A stretch of DNA of 38,260 nt from Hyphomonas sp. 34-62-18 (GTDB lineage: Bacteria; Pseudomonadota; Alphaproteobacteria; Caulobacterales; Hyphomonadaceae), in the NCBI RefSeq assembly GCF_002282565.1, contig NZ_NCJT01000009.1:1-38260 (forward strand). The letters are read 5' to 3'. The notes below the pieces were generated by a model. That model was not told the DNA's origin, did not search any database, and saw only the letters and a list, made by a program, of their open reading frames with translations. Each line of letters opens with the position of its first letter. Position 1 is the first letter of the stretch. Of this stretch, positions 9,219 through 20,607 are shown in pieces. The translations under genes were made by a program, and so were the position numbers.

Positions 9219-10639
9219 TGATCGTGCTCGTAGGCTGCGGCGAGTTCGGCGGCGCGCTTCAGCGCTCCGGACTTGTGAACAGTCTCATCAAATTCGTACT
9301 GAGGGTCGGAATCGAGTACTACGCCACCGCCCGCCTGGATGTGCAGCATGCCGTCCTTCAAAACAGCCGTACGCAGAGCGATGCATGTGTCGAGATCGCC
9401 GTTCCAGCCAAAGTATCCAACGGCGCCGCCATAAATGCCACGGCGATGGGTTTCGACCTCGTTGATGATCTGCATGGCGCGGATCTTCGGCGCCCCCGAT
9501 ACCGTGCCCGCAGGGAAGCCCGCAAACAGTGCGTCTACAGCATCAAGACCCGGGCGGAGGTTACCCTCAACATGGCTGACGATGTGCATCACATGGCTGT
9601 AGCGCTCAACGATGAATTGCTCCGTCACTTCAACCGATCCGTAGGCGGCCACGCGGCCAACATCATTGCGGCCCAGGTCGAGCAGCATCAGATGTTCTGC
9701 CCGTTCTTTCGGATCATTCAACAGATCTTCAGCGCGCAGAGCATCTTCGGCCGGATTGCCGCTGCGTGGGCGCGTGCCGGCAATCGGGCGGATCGCTACG
9801 CGTCCTTCACGTAGCCGAACGAGGATCTCCGGGCTTGATCCGACTAACCGAACTTGTCCAAGATTGATGTGGAACATGAAGGCAGACGGGTTCAGCCGCC
9901 GCAGGGCGCGATACAGGCTGATCGATTTTTGACCGAATGGCGCGGAAAAGCGCTGGCTCGGCACCACCTGAAAAATGTCGCCAGCTTTGATGTATTCGCG
10001 GCAGGTCTCAACGATCTCGAAATATCGCTCCTTAGCAGTGTCGGAAACGAGCGATATTGGCTGCGCAACGCCATCTTTCGGAGGCAGGGAAGGCAAGCTC
10101 TCAAGCTTGCTCTCGACCTCGTCGAGAAGAGCGTTGATTGCAGCCTCATTGTTTCCGCTGACACGGCCAATCAGCAGCAGCTCCTGGTAGATGTGATCGA
10201 AGACCACCATAACCCGCGGAATCACCAGCAATGCCTCAGGCACATCGAGTTGATCCGGCTTGGTAATCGATACGGGCTCTACATGCTGGATCATGTCGTA
10301 TCCGACATAGCCGAATGCGCCCGATGCCATCGGCGGCAAAGCCTCGGATGTTTCCGCGCGCGCCATCTCAGCAAATCTACGAAGCGCCTCGACAGGCGTG
10401 TCGGAGAGTGTGTGCGCCTGCGCAAAGTCTGCCGTAGAGCTGGTTTCTGCCAAGCCGTTCTTTATGCGGAACCAGACCTCTGGTTTCAGCCCGATGAAAG
10501 AGTAACGCCCAAGGCGTTCGCCTCCCGCGATAGACTCGAAGAGGAAACTGCCTGGATCGTCCGATCCAAGCTTCATCATGGCGCCAACCGGCGTTTCAAT
10601 ATCGCCGATCCGCCGCCTTACGATCAACCGCGCGGTCAT
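9215..10639 (-). CDS. trpE: Anthranilate synthase component I
   Basis: TrpE makes anthranilate from chorismate with ammonia supplied by TrpG. The 474-residue protein has the full chorismate-binding domain: G-D-I-F-Q-V-V-P-S-Q-R, R-P-I-A-G-T-R-P-R, the L-D-L-G-R-N-D-V-G-R block and F-P-A-G-T-V-S-G-A-P-K. The N-terminal region carries L-E-S-I-A-G-G-E-R-type residues (here F-E-S-I-A-G-G-E-R, about 33-41) that normally take part in tryptophan feedback binding. The start overlaps the ppiD stop by 4 nt (ATGA), so no separate leader or attenuator fits in front of trpE. The trp genes seem to depend on a promoter upstream of, or within, ppiD. Confidence 0.97.
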   Translation of the reverse strand: MTARLIVRRRIGDIETPVGAMMKLGSDDPGSFLFESIAGGERLGRYSFIGLKPEVWFRIKNGLAETSSTADFAQAHTLSDTPVEALRRFAEMARAETSEALPPMASGAFGYVGYDMIQHVEPVSITKPDQLDVPEALLVIPRVMVVFDHIYQELLLIGRVSGNNEAAINALLDEVESKLESLPSLPPKDGVAQPISLVSDTAKERYFEIVETCREYIKAGDIFQVVPSQRFSAPFGQKSISLYRALRRLNPSAFMFHINLGQVRLVGSSPEILVRLREGRVAIRPIAGTRPRSGNPAEDALRAEDLLNDPKERAEHLMLLDLGRNDVGRVAAYGSVEVTEQFIVERYSHVMHIVSHVEGNLRPGLDAVDALFAGFPAGTVSGAPKIRAMQIINEVETHRRGIYGGAVGYFGWNGDLDTCIALRTAVLKDGMLHIQAGGGVVLDSDPQYEFDETVHKSGALKRAAELAAAYEHDQ

Positions 10640-12549
10640 TGGGCCGCCGTGATCGTTCGCTTGTAGGCTGCCACGGCAGCAGCGTTCTCGCGAACCTTCA
10701 CCGCACGGCGGATTTCATCATCCACAGCAGCCTCGAGATCACTCACCAAGGAATTGGTGACATCCGCAGAAGAGGCGGTGCCGATGCTTGCCAGCGCCTC
10801 TGCAGTCGGCGGCGTAACGCTCAAAACCTTGAGAACAGCAAACACCGATCCGTCACCCGTTGGCAGGCTGATCACGCTTCCAGCCGGGTTATTGAACGTT
10901 GCCTGCATCAGCGGGCCGGGAATGCCCATAGATTGAGCGTTAGCGCGAGACACCGGTTCAGGCAGCCGGTCGACTTCTGCGCCTGCCTGCGCCGCTGCCG
11001 CTTCCAGGGTCAACGCACCCGATCGGATCTGTCCGGTCAGTGCCTCAACAGCAGCCTGCGCAGCATTGGCGGCCCGCTCGGCCACGATCATCTCACGCAC
11101 CCTGCCTTTGATAACGTCAAACTCAGGTGTTGCGGCCGGAACGACCCGCCGCGGCGTAACGAGCACTACAGATCCCGATACGTCAAAGCGGCTGCTGATT
11201 TCATTCTCCGGTAGGCGAAATGCCTGCGGAAGGGCTTCCGGCGCATCTGCCAGCATCGTGAAACGCTCGCCATTCTCCGTCATCCCGTTCTGATCAATCG
11301 GTGCGATGCTGAAGACGGGAATGCCGGTATCTTCGGCAATCTGATTGAGGTCGTGCCCGGCAGACAATGCCTCATCGAGCGTCTCGAGCGCTGTCGAGAA
11401 AAGAAGCTGCGCCCGCTCTCTGGCAAGCCCAAGACGGATCTCCTCGGCAACTTCTTCGAGCGGCTTCACTGCGCCAGGCTGAACGGAAATCAGCCGTGCA
11501 ACCATCCACTGGCCATTGACTTCACGCGGCCCAAACATCGCCCCGCTTTGTTTGCCAGGCCCGAACATGGCCTCCTGCAGCGCGGGATCTGAAATTTCAT
11601 CCGATCTGGCTGTACGCAACTGGATCGAGTTGGCGCCTGTCACACTGTTTGGGTCCGCCCCGCCTGCAAGCAGACCGAAAGCGGTGCGTGCAGCGTCACG
11701 GCTGGGAAACATCAGTTCGGCATACGTCCGCTGGTCGGGCGCCGCAAAGCGTTCGGATTTGGTGGCTTCATATACTGTGGCCACTTCCTGATCCGTAACC
11801 TCAACCTTGCCGGTAAAGTCATCGGTCGACATGCGCAGCACGTCCAGCGCGCGCCGCTCGGGCTGCTTCAGTCGCTCAATGTGCTCATCGTAATAGGCCC
11901 TCACTTCTGCATCCGTGGGCGCCGCTGGCGCAGGGGCGTTTGAAGTGTCGTAAAAGAACCAGGCCACCTCACGCGTTTCGCCAAGATAGTTGGCTTGGAT
12001 ATTCGAGAGGACATTCGGAGCAGAGACCGCCGAACCAGCTGCACGGCTGAGCGCGCGGATCAGAATATCGTCCTGCAGCTGGCGTTCGAATTGCGCCGGC
12101 GTCATCCCAAGCTGGGCGATCCGGTCCCTGAAAATGGCCGCGTCCAACTCGCCGGTAAGCGGGTTCTGGAACGCAGGAATGGTATTCATCTCCTCGACCA
12201 CGGCTTCCGGTGAGGGTGAAATGCCAATGCTTTCTCCATAGCCGAGACGGGTGATCCGCGCCTTTTCAACTTCAATGATCTGATCGATGAGCCCCTGTTC
12301 CAGCGCCTCAGATTTGCTCATGGGGCGCTCGGCTGTGGCATTTACGTTCCGCAGCACTGTCTCAACGCGGAAATCCAGATCCGCGGGGTCAAGCCCGCGC
12401 GTGCCGGCGCTCACAATGTTCGCGCCAAGGCCGCTTCTAACCTGATTGAAAATCTGATCGACACCCCAAAGCGCCATACCGACGACGACGATCATGAGAA
12501 CCAGCTTCCCCAACGGGGAACGGGTCAGCTTCTTCATAAGTGCGAGCAT
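10636..12549 (-). CDS. ppiD: Periplasmic peptidyl-prolyl isomerase/chaperone, PpiD/SurA-like
   Basis: The 637-residue protein has the PpiD layout: a short basic cytoplasmic N-terminus, one membrane helix (about residues 16-34), a SurA-N-like helical chaperone region (about 40-230), a parvulin-type rotamase region (about 240-370, weakly conserved here) and a C-terminal helical part. PpiD sits at the SecYEG exit and assists folding of newly exported proteins. The start at 12549 has a plausible GAGAAG ribosome site; an internal ATG four codons later (12537) is an alternative. It is divergent from tpiA (88-bp gap) and its stop overlaps the trpE start by 4 nt. The rotamase activity may be degenerate, as in many PpiD proteins. 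Confidence 0.88.
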   Translation of the reverse strand: MLALMKKLTRSPLGKLVLMIVVVGMALWGVDQIFNQVRSGLGANIVSAGTRGLDPADLDFRVETVLRNVNATAERPMSKSEALEQGLIDQIIEVEKARITRLGYGESIGISPSPEAVVEEMNTIPAFQNPLTGELDAAIFRDRIAQLGMTPAQFERQLQDDILIRALSRAAGSAVSAPNVLSNIQANYLGETREVAWFFYDTSNAPAPAAPTDAEVRAYYDEHIERLKQPERRALDVLRMSTDDFTGKVEVTDQEVATVYEATKSERFAAPDQRTYAELMFPSRDAARTAFGLLAGGADPNSVTGANSIQLRTARSDEISDPALQEAMFGPGKQSGAMFGPREVNGQWMVARLISVQPGAVKPLEEVAEEIRLGLARERAQLLFSTALETLDEALSAGHDLNQIAEDTGIPVFSIAPIDQNGMTENGERFTMLADAPEALPQAFRLPENEISSRFDVSGSVVLVTPRRVVPAATPEFDVIKGRVREMIVAERAANAAQAAVEALTGQIRSGALTLEAAAAQAGAEVDRLPEPVSRANAQSMGIPGPLMQATFNNPAGSVISLPTGDGSVFAVLKVLSVTPPTAEALASIGTASSADVTNSLVSDLEAAVDDEIRRAVKVRENAAAVAAYKRTITAAQ

Positions 12550-12637
12550 ACGGCGCTTCTCTTATTTCTGGGGTTTGCCGGGTGGCTCACAGCTTGCTAG
12601 GCGACCGGTTTATGACTTGCAAGAGAGGGAAGGCCGC

Positions 12638-13387
12638 ATGACGCGCACGCTGATCGCCGGAAACTGGAAAATGAACGGTCTGGTGGGTAACATCACCGAG
12701 ATTGAACGGGTGGCCTCTGCTGTTGCCTCGTCCAATACCGGCCCCGAAGTTCTCCTGTGTCTACCCGCAACGTTGATTCACGCTGCGGCTGCCAAAGCAG
12801 CGGGTTCCGGACTGAGAATCGGCGGCGAAACATGCCATCCCAAGGAAAAAGGCGCCCATACGGGAGATATTTCGGCTGAAATGCTCAAGGATGCGGGCGC
12901 CGACTATGTTATCGTAGGGCATTCAGAACGACGGGCCGACCATGGCGAAACTGACGACGTTGTAGCCTCTCAAGCGTCCGCAGCGCTTCGTGCGGGCCTT
13001 ACGCCGATTATCTGCGTGGGTGAGACGCTGGCGCAGCGAGATGCAGGGGAAGTGCTGCAGGTCATTTCAAAACAGATCGCAGGATCAGTTCCCTCTGAGG
13101 CCACCGCCTCTGGAATAGTAGTGGCTTATGAGCCTGTTTGGGCCATCGGCACAGGCCGGGTCGCCAATTCGGAGCAGATCGCGGAAGTTCATGGTTTCAT
13201 TCGCGAGTTGTTGACGAAGCGCTTCGGTGAAGCGGGAAGGGGCACCCGCATCCTTTACGGCGGCAGCATGAATCCGGGAAATGCTGAGGAAATCCTCGGG
13301 GTAGCTGAGGTAAATGGAGGGCTGATCGGCGGCGCAAGCTTGAAGGCGGACGATTTCCTCGCCATTTACCGGCTGGCGGCGCAATAG
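12638..13387 (+). CDS. tpiA: Triosephosphate isomerase
   Basis: This enzyme interconverts dihydroxyacetone phosphate and glyceraldehyde-3-phosphate. The chosen ATG gives a 249-residue protein whose catalytic residues fall at the canonical numbers: Lys11 in G-N-W-K-M-N, His95 in V-G-H-S-E-R-R and Glu165 in [11 protein letters not shown]. The phosphate-loop motifs Y-G-G-S-M-N and L-I-G-G-A-S-L follow. A purine-rich GAGGGAAGG ribosome site precedes this ATG. The reading frame is open further upstream, but that would overlap ppiD and add residues foreign to the family. secG follows 80 bp downstream. Confidence 0.97.
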   Translation: MTRTLIAGNWKMNGLVGNITEIERVASAVASSNTGPEVLLCLPATLIHAAAAKAAGSGLRIGGETCHPKEKGAHTGDISAEMLKDAGADYVIVGHSERRADHGETDDVVASQASAALRAGLTPIICVGETLAQRDAGEVLQVISKQIAGSVPSEATASGIVVAYEPVWAIGTGRVANSEQIAEVHGFIRELLTKRFGEAGRGTRILYGGSMNPGNAEEILGVAEVNGGLIGGASLKADDFLAIYRLAAQ

Positions 13388-13467
13388 TTGTGTGGAACCG
13401 CTGACTTGGCGAACGCCCGGATAGGGGTTATGCGGGCGCCTTAAATTCAGGAAAGCTGGTCGGGCCC

Positions 13468-13932
13468 ATGCAGAACGTCATTCTTGTCATCCACATTCTC
13501 GCCTGTTTGGCGATGATTGGTCTTGTTCTGGTCCAGAAGTCCGAAGGCGGTGGCCTGGGGATCGGCGGCGGCGCGGGCAATTCGCTCATGTCGGGCCGCG
13601 GGGCAGCGGGCGCCCTTGTGCGCACGACGATGATTTTTGGGGCGATTTTCTTCGCAACGAGCCTGATTCTCACCTCTATCGCCAATCGTCAGGCAGACAA
13701 CCGGTCGGGTATCGAACGCATTCTTGAAGAGTCGAGCCCGGCACCCGCGCTTGAAGAGGGGCCTGTAGATCTCTTCGACCCCACCGCGCCACTTCTGAAC
13801 GAAACGGCGCCTGCCGCTCCGGAAGTTGGGATCGCACCCGCCACGCCCACACCTGAGCCAGCGCCGTCAGAACCTGTCGGAGAGGCAGCACCTGCAACGG
13901 AACCTGTTCCAGAAACCGCCAATCCCCAGTAA
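13468..13932 (+). CDS. secG: Preprotein translocase subunit SecG
   Basis: SecG is the small auxiliary subunit of the SecYEG channel. The 154-residue product has two membrane helices (about residues 3-21 and 50-70) separated by the family loop V-Q-K-S-E-G-G-G-L-G and a Gly/Ser-rich stretch. Beyond residue 75 is an acidic tail rich in Pro, Ala and Glu, longer than in E. coli SecG (110 residues) and low in complexity, as seen in other alphaproteobacterial SecG proteins. The tpiA-secG-pyrG order is common in this class. Confidence 0.93.
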   Translation: MQNVILVIHILACLAMIGLVLVQKSEGGGLGIGGGAGNSLMSGRGAAGALVRTTMIFGAIFFATSLILTSIANRQADNRSGIERILEESSPAPALEEGPVDLFDPTAPLLNETAPAAPEVGIAPATPTPEPAPSEPVGEAAPATEPVPETANPQ

Positions 13933-15630
<1,698 letters not shown>

Positions 15631-15651
15631 CAACAAGCCGGGCAGGGGCCG

Positions 15652-16881
15652 TCATGCCGGTCGGGTCACCTGAAACTGGCCAACATTGATCCGGCCGTCA
15701 CTAAACCCCGCCTCGCAATAGCTGAGATAAAAGTTCCAGAGGCGGCGGAACGGCTCGTCAAAGCCGAACGTCGAGATGTCGTCCCAATTCTGGTTGAACG
15801 CGCGTGACCATTCGCGGCAGGTGCGGGCATAATCCTGACCGAAATATTTCACGCCGTCATGGCGCAGCCCGGCTTTTGCAAACTGTTGCTTCAGCACTTC
15901 TTCGCTGATCAGCATGCCGCCCGGGAAGATGTGTTGCTGGATAAAGTCCACACGCTGACGATACCGCTCAAACAGCGCATCATTGATCGTGATGATCTGC
16001 AACGCAGCATTGCCACCTGCCTTCAGGGAAGAGAATACCTTGGAGAAATAACTCGGCCAGTAGGCTTCGCCCACAGCCTCGAACATTTCGATCGATGCAA
16101 CGCCGTCATAGGTGCCCTTGTGATCGCGATAGTCTTCCAGCCGAATCTCTACCCGGTCGCTCAACCCTTCGCGCTGCATGCGCGCGGCCGCATAGTCTCT
16201 CTGCGATGGCGAAATCGTAAGGCAGGTGACCTTCGACCCCCGATGCTTGGCCGCATACTCGGCAAAGCCGCCCCAGCCACAGCCGATTTCAAGGATCTCG
16301 CTGCTCGGCCCGGCATGAATTCTGTCGCAGATCTCGCGATACTTGTTCATCTGGCCTTGTTGAAGGGACTGGTTGGGGCTCTCAAACAGCGCCGACGAAT
16401 AGGTCATGCTCGGGTCGAGCCAACGCTGATAGAAGTCATTACCCAGATCATAATGGGCTATAATATTCTTGCGCGCGCCCTGGCGGGAATTCCGGCGCGT
16501 GAAGATATGTCGGATCATGTTCATTGAACGAACAATCCAGCCCCCCCGAGCCAGCTGCCCAGCCGCCTCGAAGTTTGCTGAAAAGAACCGCAGCACGGCT
16601 GTCAGGTCAGGCGTTGACCAAAGCCCATCAATATATGCGTCTGCAAAACCGACATCCCCCCCGGCCATCGCCTGCTTGATGAAGCCATAGTCATGCACCT
16701 GTATAACGGCCGTTGGGCCATCTTCCGCATTCTGGAAAAGCAAAGTCCTCCCGTCAGGTAGATCAAAACGAATCTCTCCACGCTCCGTGCGCAGCAGAAG
16801 CAAAGCGCCGATGCGGAAAGAAGCGGGAACACCGTTCAGTGATCGGATGGTGCTGGGTGAAGCGATGATAATCTGGGTCAT
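15652..16881 (-). CDS. cfa: Cyclopropane-fatty-acyl-phospholipid synthase
   Basis: This SAM-dependent enzyme adds a methylene bridge to unsaturated acyl chains of membrane phospholipids, a stress adaptation. The 409-residue protein has the family signature H-Y-D-L-G-N-D-F-Y near 143 and the SAM-binding loop E-I-G-C-G-W-G-G at 198-205, with the S-I-E-M-F-E-A-V-G block further on. Its start overlaps the DUF1365 gene stop by 4 nt (ATGA), making it the last gene of the phrB - oxidoreductase - DUF1365 - cfa unit. In Rhodobacter-type bacteria cfa and photolyase genes belong to the singlet-oxygen sigma-E regulon, which fits the promoter found upstream of phrB. Confidence 0.93.
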   Translation of the reverse strand: MTQIIIASPSTIRSLNGVPASFRIGALLLLRTERGEIRFDLPDGRTLLFQNAEDGPTAVIQVHDYGFIKQAMAGGDVGFADAYIDGLWSTPDLTAVLRFFSANFEAAGQLARGGWIVRSMNMIRHIFTRRNSRQGARKNIIAHYDLGNDFYQRWLDPSMTYSSALFESPNQSLQQGQMNKYREICDRIHAGPSSEILEIGCGWGGFAEYAAKHRGSKVTCLTISPSQRDYAAARMQREGLSDRVEIRLEDYRDHKGTYDGVASIEMFEAVGEAYWPSYFSKVFSSLKAGGNAALQIITINDALFERYRQRVDFIQQHIFPGGMLISEEVLKQQFAKAGLRHDGVKYFGQDYARTCREWSRAFNQNWDDISTFGFDEPFRRLWNFYLSYCEAGFSDGRINVGQFQVTRPA

Positions 16882-17687
16882 ACTGGTTCTTCGCTGCGGA
16901 GGGGTGTCTTTGCTGGGATGCTGGTTGCAATCGTCGCCGCCCTTGAGGGGGCTTCAGGTTTCCGGCGATAGCCAGCGCCCTTGATCCAGATTTTTAATGC
17001 CTGCCAATGAATTCCGGCAGTGACGCCGAAAGAAGAAAAGGGCTGTTGCAGAGCCAGCCGCGCTAGGTTGCCCGTGGTCGCCGGCAGTTCAACGGCATTG
17101 ATATTCGCCATATGGCTGCGCGCCCCGTTGATCCAGTTTTCCACGGTCACCCGCAAATGTCCGCCCGGCACCCGGAGCGTGAAACGATACTGGCCGGAAA
17201 CATCCATGAAGGGAGAGACGTGAAACGTCTTTTCTGCCTCGTGTTCAGATCGCTCAGGGCCCGTCGCCGCCACATAGCAATGGCGTTCGCCGAAAGTGTT
17301 GTTCACTTCGTAGATGATACCGCGCAAAGCACCATCAACCCCATATCCATACCAGAGCGACAATGGCGCAAACTTGTAAAAGAGATGCCGTGGAAACGTC
17401 ACGAGCCGGATGACACCTCCAGCGAGCTCCACGCCAGCCTTTCGAAACATTTCCTCGGCCCACGGCCGCAGCGGGGCGCCTTTTCTCTTTTCCCCGTGGT
17501 CTTCCGGCAGGAAAGAGAAAACGCCGGGCCGTTCAATGGAAAAAAGCCAGGATTGCCGGCCAGCCTCGGTCAGACGATCAATATCCAAGTCTATAAGCGC
17601 AATGTCATAGGCGAAACGCCGCTCGAAAGGGGCGTACCGGTGATGGACCGTTTTGCCGGTCCAGAGCCTGAGGGCAGGCGCGGTCAA
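16878..17687 (-). CDS. DUF1365 family protein
   Basis: This is a 269-residue member of the DUF1365 family (function unproven), recognised by its N-terminal block with H-H-R-Y-x-P-F-x-R-R-F-x-Y, the F-A-P-L-S-L-W-Y segment and the genetic link to an FAD oxidoreductase and cfa. I place the start at TTG 17687-17685. A GGAGG ribosome site lies 7 nt before it, and TTGA overlaps the stop of the upstream gene by 4 nt, the same coupling seen at the other junctions of this operon. A frame extension up to 17765 would run deep into the upstream gene. A role in fatty-acid or membrane-lipid modification under photo-oxidative stress is inferred from context only. Confidence 0.87.
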   Translation of the reverse strand: MTAPALRLWTGKTVHHRYAPFERRFAYDIALIDLDIDRLTEAGRQSWLFSIERPGVFSFLPEDHGEKRKGAPLRPWAEEMFRKAGVELAGGVIRLVTFPRHLFYKFAPLSLWYGYGVDGALRGIIYEVNNTFGERHCYVAATGPERSEHEAEKTFHVSPFMDVSGQYRFTLRVPGGHLRVTVENWINGARSHMANINAVELPATTGNLARLALQQPFSSFGVTAGIHWQALKIWIKGAGYRRKPEAPSRAATIATSIPAKTPLRSEEPV

Positions 17688-19000
17688 GCAGATACCTCCG
17701 CCGATACATGTACCACAGACGCGCCGCGCGCAGGAGTCCAGGTTTCCACGCCCTCTGGTTTCCATGAAACGCTGCCGCCGAGAGACAGTGCCGCCGACAG
17801 GCCCGCCTTCAGCCCGTCCTCATGAAAACCCCGCCCCATCCAGGCTCCGGCGAACCAGATATTGTCTTTGCCCTGAATACGCTTCAGGCTACGAACAGCT
17901 GCTTCAGCGGCAGCGTCAAATTGGGGATGATCAAACGTATAGTGATGGAAAGCCAGTTCCTCTCTGGGCGGCGCGGCAGGATTCAGGGTGATGAACAAGG
18001 GACGCGACGGCTCCAGCCCCTGCAGCCGGTTCATCCAATAGGTCAGGCATATGTCATCGCCCTCCTGTTTAAGCACGTTCCAGCTTGCCCAGGCATTCTT
18101 CTTCTTTGGCATCAATGATGGATCACGGTGCAGCCAGATACTGTTGGGCCGGTAGCGGATGGACCGCAGCAAAAACGCCTGATCTTCGTAATGGTCCATG
18201 ATCATGCGAAGAGACTGATCCGAGTGCGCCGCAAGGATCACTTCGTCAAAGACTTCCGTATGCCCATCTTCCAGGACCACCGCTACGCGGTTTCCGAATG
18301 GCTGAATTCGGCCAACTCCGGCGCCCGTTCGAATGCGATTGCCCAGGGCTTCAGCAGCTTTGCGAACGTAGCTCTGGCTGCCACCGGTCACTGTCCGCCA
18401 TTTTGGGCGCTCCTTGTGCATCAGCCGGTGATTGTCGAAAAATTGGAAAAAGCTCTGCGCTGGGTAACTCAGTATCTCACGTTCCGGTGTAGACCAGATC
18501 GCCGCGCCCATTGGCAGAATATAGTTGCGGCGGAAGGACTCGTCATACTTGTGCCGGTCAAGCCAGGCGCCGAGCGTGGTTTCCTGAACCTTTCCCGCCG
18601 CCAATTCTGCTCGTGCCGTGTCGTTGAATTTCAGAATTGTCTGCCAGAAACGGTGGAACTCGGGATTGAAGAAATTCCGCTTCTGCGCAAACAGGCCAGG
18701 CAGGGTAGAGGCCCATTCCCAACCATCAGGGTCAGACACGGCAAAGCTCATGTCGGATGCCTGGGTCTCAACGCCAAGTTCATCAAAGAAAGCTATGAGG
18801 TTGGGGTAGTTCAGCCCGTTGTAGACAATGAACCCAAGATCGACAGCAGTCTGATGACCATCATAGTCGAACACATGGGAGCAGGCATGGCCGCCCGCGC
18901 GCGCGTCCTGTTCGAACACGGTCACATCGGCCACATCTTTCAACGCCCACGCCGCGCCCAGGCCGGAAATGCCAGCGCCAATGATCGCAATTTTTTTCAT
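17684..19000 (-). CDS. FAD/NAD(P)-dependent amine-oxidase-like oxidoreductase (COG2907 type)
   Basis: The 438-residue protein begins with a Rossmann dinucleotide-binding motif, I-G-A-G-I-S-G-L-G at residues 7-15, with the partner acidic residue in V-F-E-Q-D and the G-G-H-A motif near 42-45 that is typical of flavin-containing amine oxidase or desaturase folds. Its substrate is unknown. Family members are repeatedly found beside DUF1365 and cyclopropane synthases, suggesting lipid modification. Its start overlaps the phrB stop by 4 nt (ATGA) and its stop overlaps the next start (TTGA). Confidence 0.9.
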   Translation of the reverse strand: MKKIAIIGAGISGLGAAWALKDVADVTVFEQDARAGGHACSHVFDYDGHQTAVDLGFIVYNGLNYPNLIAFFDELGVETQASDMSFAVSDPDGWEWASTLPGLFAQKRNFFNPEFHRFWQTILKFNDTARAELAAGKVQETTLGAWLDRHKYDESFRRNYILPMGAAIWSTPEREILSYPAQSFFQFFDNHRLMHKERPKWRTVTGGSQSYVRKAAEALGNRIRTGAGVGRIQPFGNRVAVVLEDGHTEVFDEVILAAHSDQSLRMIMDHYEDQAFLLRSIRYRPNSIWLHRDPSLMPKKKNAWASWNVLKQEGDDICLTYWMNRLQGLEPSRPLFITLNPAAPPREELAFHHYTFDHPQFDAAAEAAVRSLKRIQGKDNIWFAGAWMGRGFHEDGLKAGLSAALSLGGSVSWKPEGVETWTPARGASVVHVSAEVSA

Positions 19001-20454
19001 TCTGCAGTCTGATCCTCTTTGAGGGCCTTGTAGGCATCAAGCGCCCGCTGGCGGCCCGCAGCATGTTCTACAATGGGTTTCGGGTAATTCGTGCCTAATT
19101 TCACGCCGGCTTTCCCCAGCGTCTGGGCATCTGCGTCGAACGGCGCGTGGATGTATTTGTCGGGCAGGCGGGAAAGTTCGGGGCACCAGCGCCGCACATA
19201 GTCTCCGGCCGCATCAAACTTCTGCCCCTGGCTGATGGGGTTGAACACCCTGAAATAGGGCGCCGCATCGGCGCCGCTTCCAGAAGTCCACTGCCAGCTG
19301 GCTGGGTTCGAAGCAGGGTCTGCATCGACAAGCGTATCCCAGAACCAGTCTTCACCCTTTTGCCAGGGAATCAGGAGATGCTTGGTCAACAATGAAGCAA
19401 CGATCATCCGCACACGGTTATGCATCCATCCAGTGTGCCACAATTCCCGCATGCCCGCGTCAACGATCGGGTAGCCGGTCTGGCCATGGCACCACGCGGT
19501 GTAGTCGGCTTTGTTCTGCCTCCAGCCCATGCGATTGAAATTGGCATTGTAGTTGGCGGTCGCGAGATCAGGGTTGAAATAGAGAAGTGTGTAGGAAAAC
19601 TCTCGCCAGGCAATCTCCGACAGGAACACGCGCGCAGAATTTTCATCCGCTGTGTGCGCCTCAAGGCGCGCCTGAACTGCCCGCCAAATTTGAGCCGGCC
19701 CAATCTCGCCAAACCTCAAATGCGGGGAAAGCCGGGAAGTGCCTTCCGGATCACCCGGCAGATTGCGGGTCTCGGCATACCGGCTGACGGGCCCGTCCAA
19801 AAAAGCGTTGAGGCGGGTATGGGCACCGCGTTCCCCTGGTTCCCAGGTTTCGGCAAGGCCGCCAGACCAATCAGGCTTCTCCGGATGGAGCTTCCAGGCA
19901 GCAAGCTCGTCGCCATCAGCCGGAGCGGTATTTATACGCTTGGGTGCGGGCAGGGGAGGAGGCGCCTTGTAATGGGCTTGCAACGCGCGCCAGAAGGGCG
20001 TGAACACCTTGTACCAGCCGCCCGCGCCGGTTTTCAGTTCCCAAGGCTCAACAAGAAGACGGCCATTGAAACTCTGGCAGTCTATCCCTTTGTCCTTCAG
20101 CGCCTGTTTGATCGCGGCATCTGTCTCCCGTTCCGGAAGGCCATACCGCCGGTTCCAGAACACCGCTTCGGCGCCCGTTTCCCTGACCAAATCCAGAAGG
20201 GTCTCTTCTGCCGGCCCGCTCCGCAACACAAGCGTGCCGCCTATTGCTTCCAGCGACGCGCTCAATTCGGCAAGGCTTCGGTTGAGCCACCAACGGCTGG
20301 CGCCCCCCAACGGGCGGGGCGCGCTCTCCCCAGTCTCAAGGATGTAAAGGCAGATAAGGGGCCGGCCGCTCCGTACCGCCATGTCCAGAGCTGGGTTATC
20401 CGCCAATCTCAGGTCTTCCCTGAACCATAAAACTGCGGGCGCGGGAGAGGGCAT
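18997..20454 (-). CDS. phrB: Deoxyribodipyrimidine photolyase
   Basis: This class I cryptochrome/photolyase-family enzyme repairs UV-induced pyrimidine dimers using blue light and FAD. The N-terminal antenna domain opens with V-L-W-F-R-E-D-L-R-L. The FAD-binding C-terminal half has the G-W-M-H-N-R-V-R-M-I block, W-Q-W-T-S-G-S-G-A-D-A-A-P-Y-F, and F-N-P-I-S-Q-G-Q-K-F-D. I choose ATG 20454 rather than GTG 20478 because it places the antenna motif at the usual distance and leaves room for a leader behind the promoter at 20492-20520. It is the first gene of a four-gene unit with FAD oxidoreductase, DUF1365 and cfa. Confidence 0.93.
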   Translation of the reverse strand: MPSPAPAVLWFREDLRLADNPALDMAVRSGRPLICLYILETGESAPRPLGGASRWWLNRSLAELSASLEAIGGTLVLRSGPAEETLLDLVRETGAEAVFWNRRYGLPERETDAAIKQALKDKGIDCQSFNGRLLVEPWELKTGAGGWYKVFTPFWRALQAHYKAPPPLPAPKRINTAPADGDELAAWKLHPEKPDWSGGLAETWEPGERGAHTRLNAFLDGPVSRYAETRNLPGDPEGTSRLSPHLRFGEIGPAQIWRAVQARLEAHTADENSARVFLSEIAWREFSYTLLYFNPDLATANYNANFNRMGWRQNKADYTAWCHGQTGYPIVDAGMRELWHTGWMHNRVRMIVASLLTKHLLIPWQKGEDWFWDTLVDADPASNPASWQWTSGSGADAAPYFRVFNPISQGQKFDAAGDYVRRWCPELSRLPDKYIHAPFDADAQTLGKAGVKLGTNYPKPIVEHAAGRQRALDAYKALKEDQTAE

Positions 20455-20491
20455 GAACTGACCAGCTTGAAGAAACACTTGGTAATGGTGA

Positions 20492-20520
20492 TCTTACGCC
20501 TTGAATCGCCTATTGGATCA
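20492..20520 (-). promoter_or_regulatory. Candidate ECF sigma-E (RpoE-ChrR type) promoter of the phrB-cfa operon
   Basis: On the minus strand the sequence reads TGATCC (20520-20515), 18 bp, then TAAGA (20496-20492). This matches the -35/-10 pattern known for the singlet-oxygen-responsive sigma-E promoters of Rhodobacter-like alphaproteobacteria. Transcription would start near 20485, about 30 nt before the chosen phrB ATG. The downstream genes phr and cfa are known members of that regulon, so position and gene content agree. No rpoE-chrR pair is in the window. Confidence 0.65.
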
Positions 20521-20607
20521 CCAGCCTAAGGGCAGTGCTTTCGCGCACATAGACCCGCGAGTATAGCCTCATCGGGTCGCTAAAATTTTACCGGAGGCCC
20601 GCCCCAA

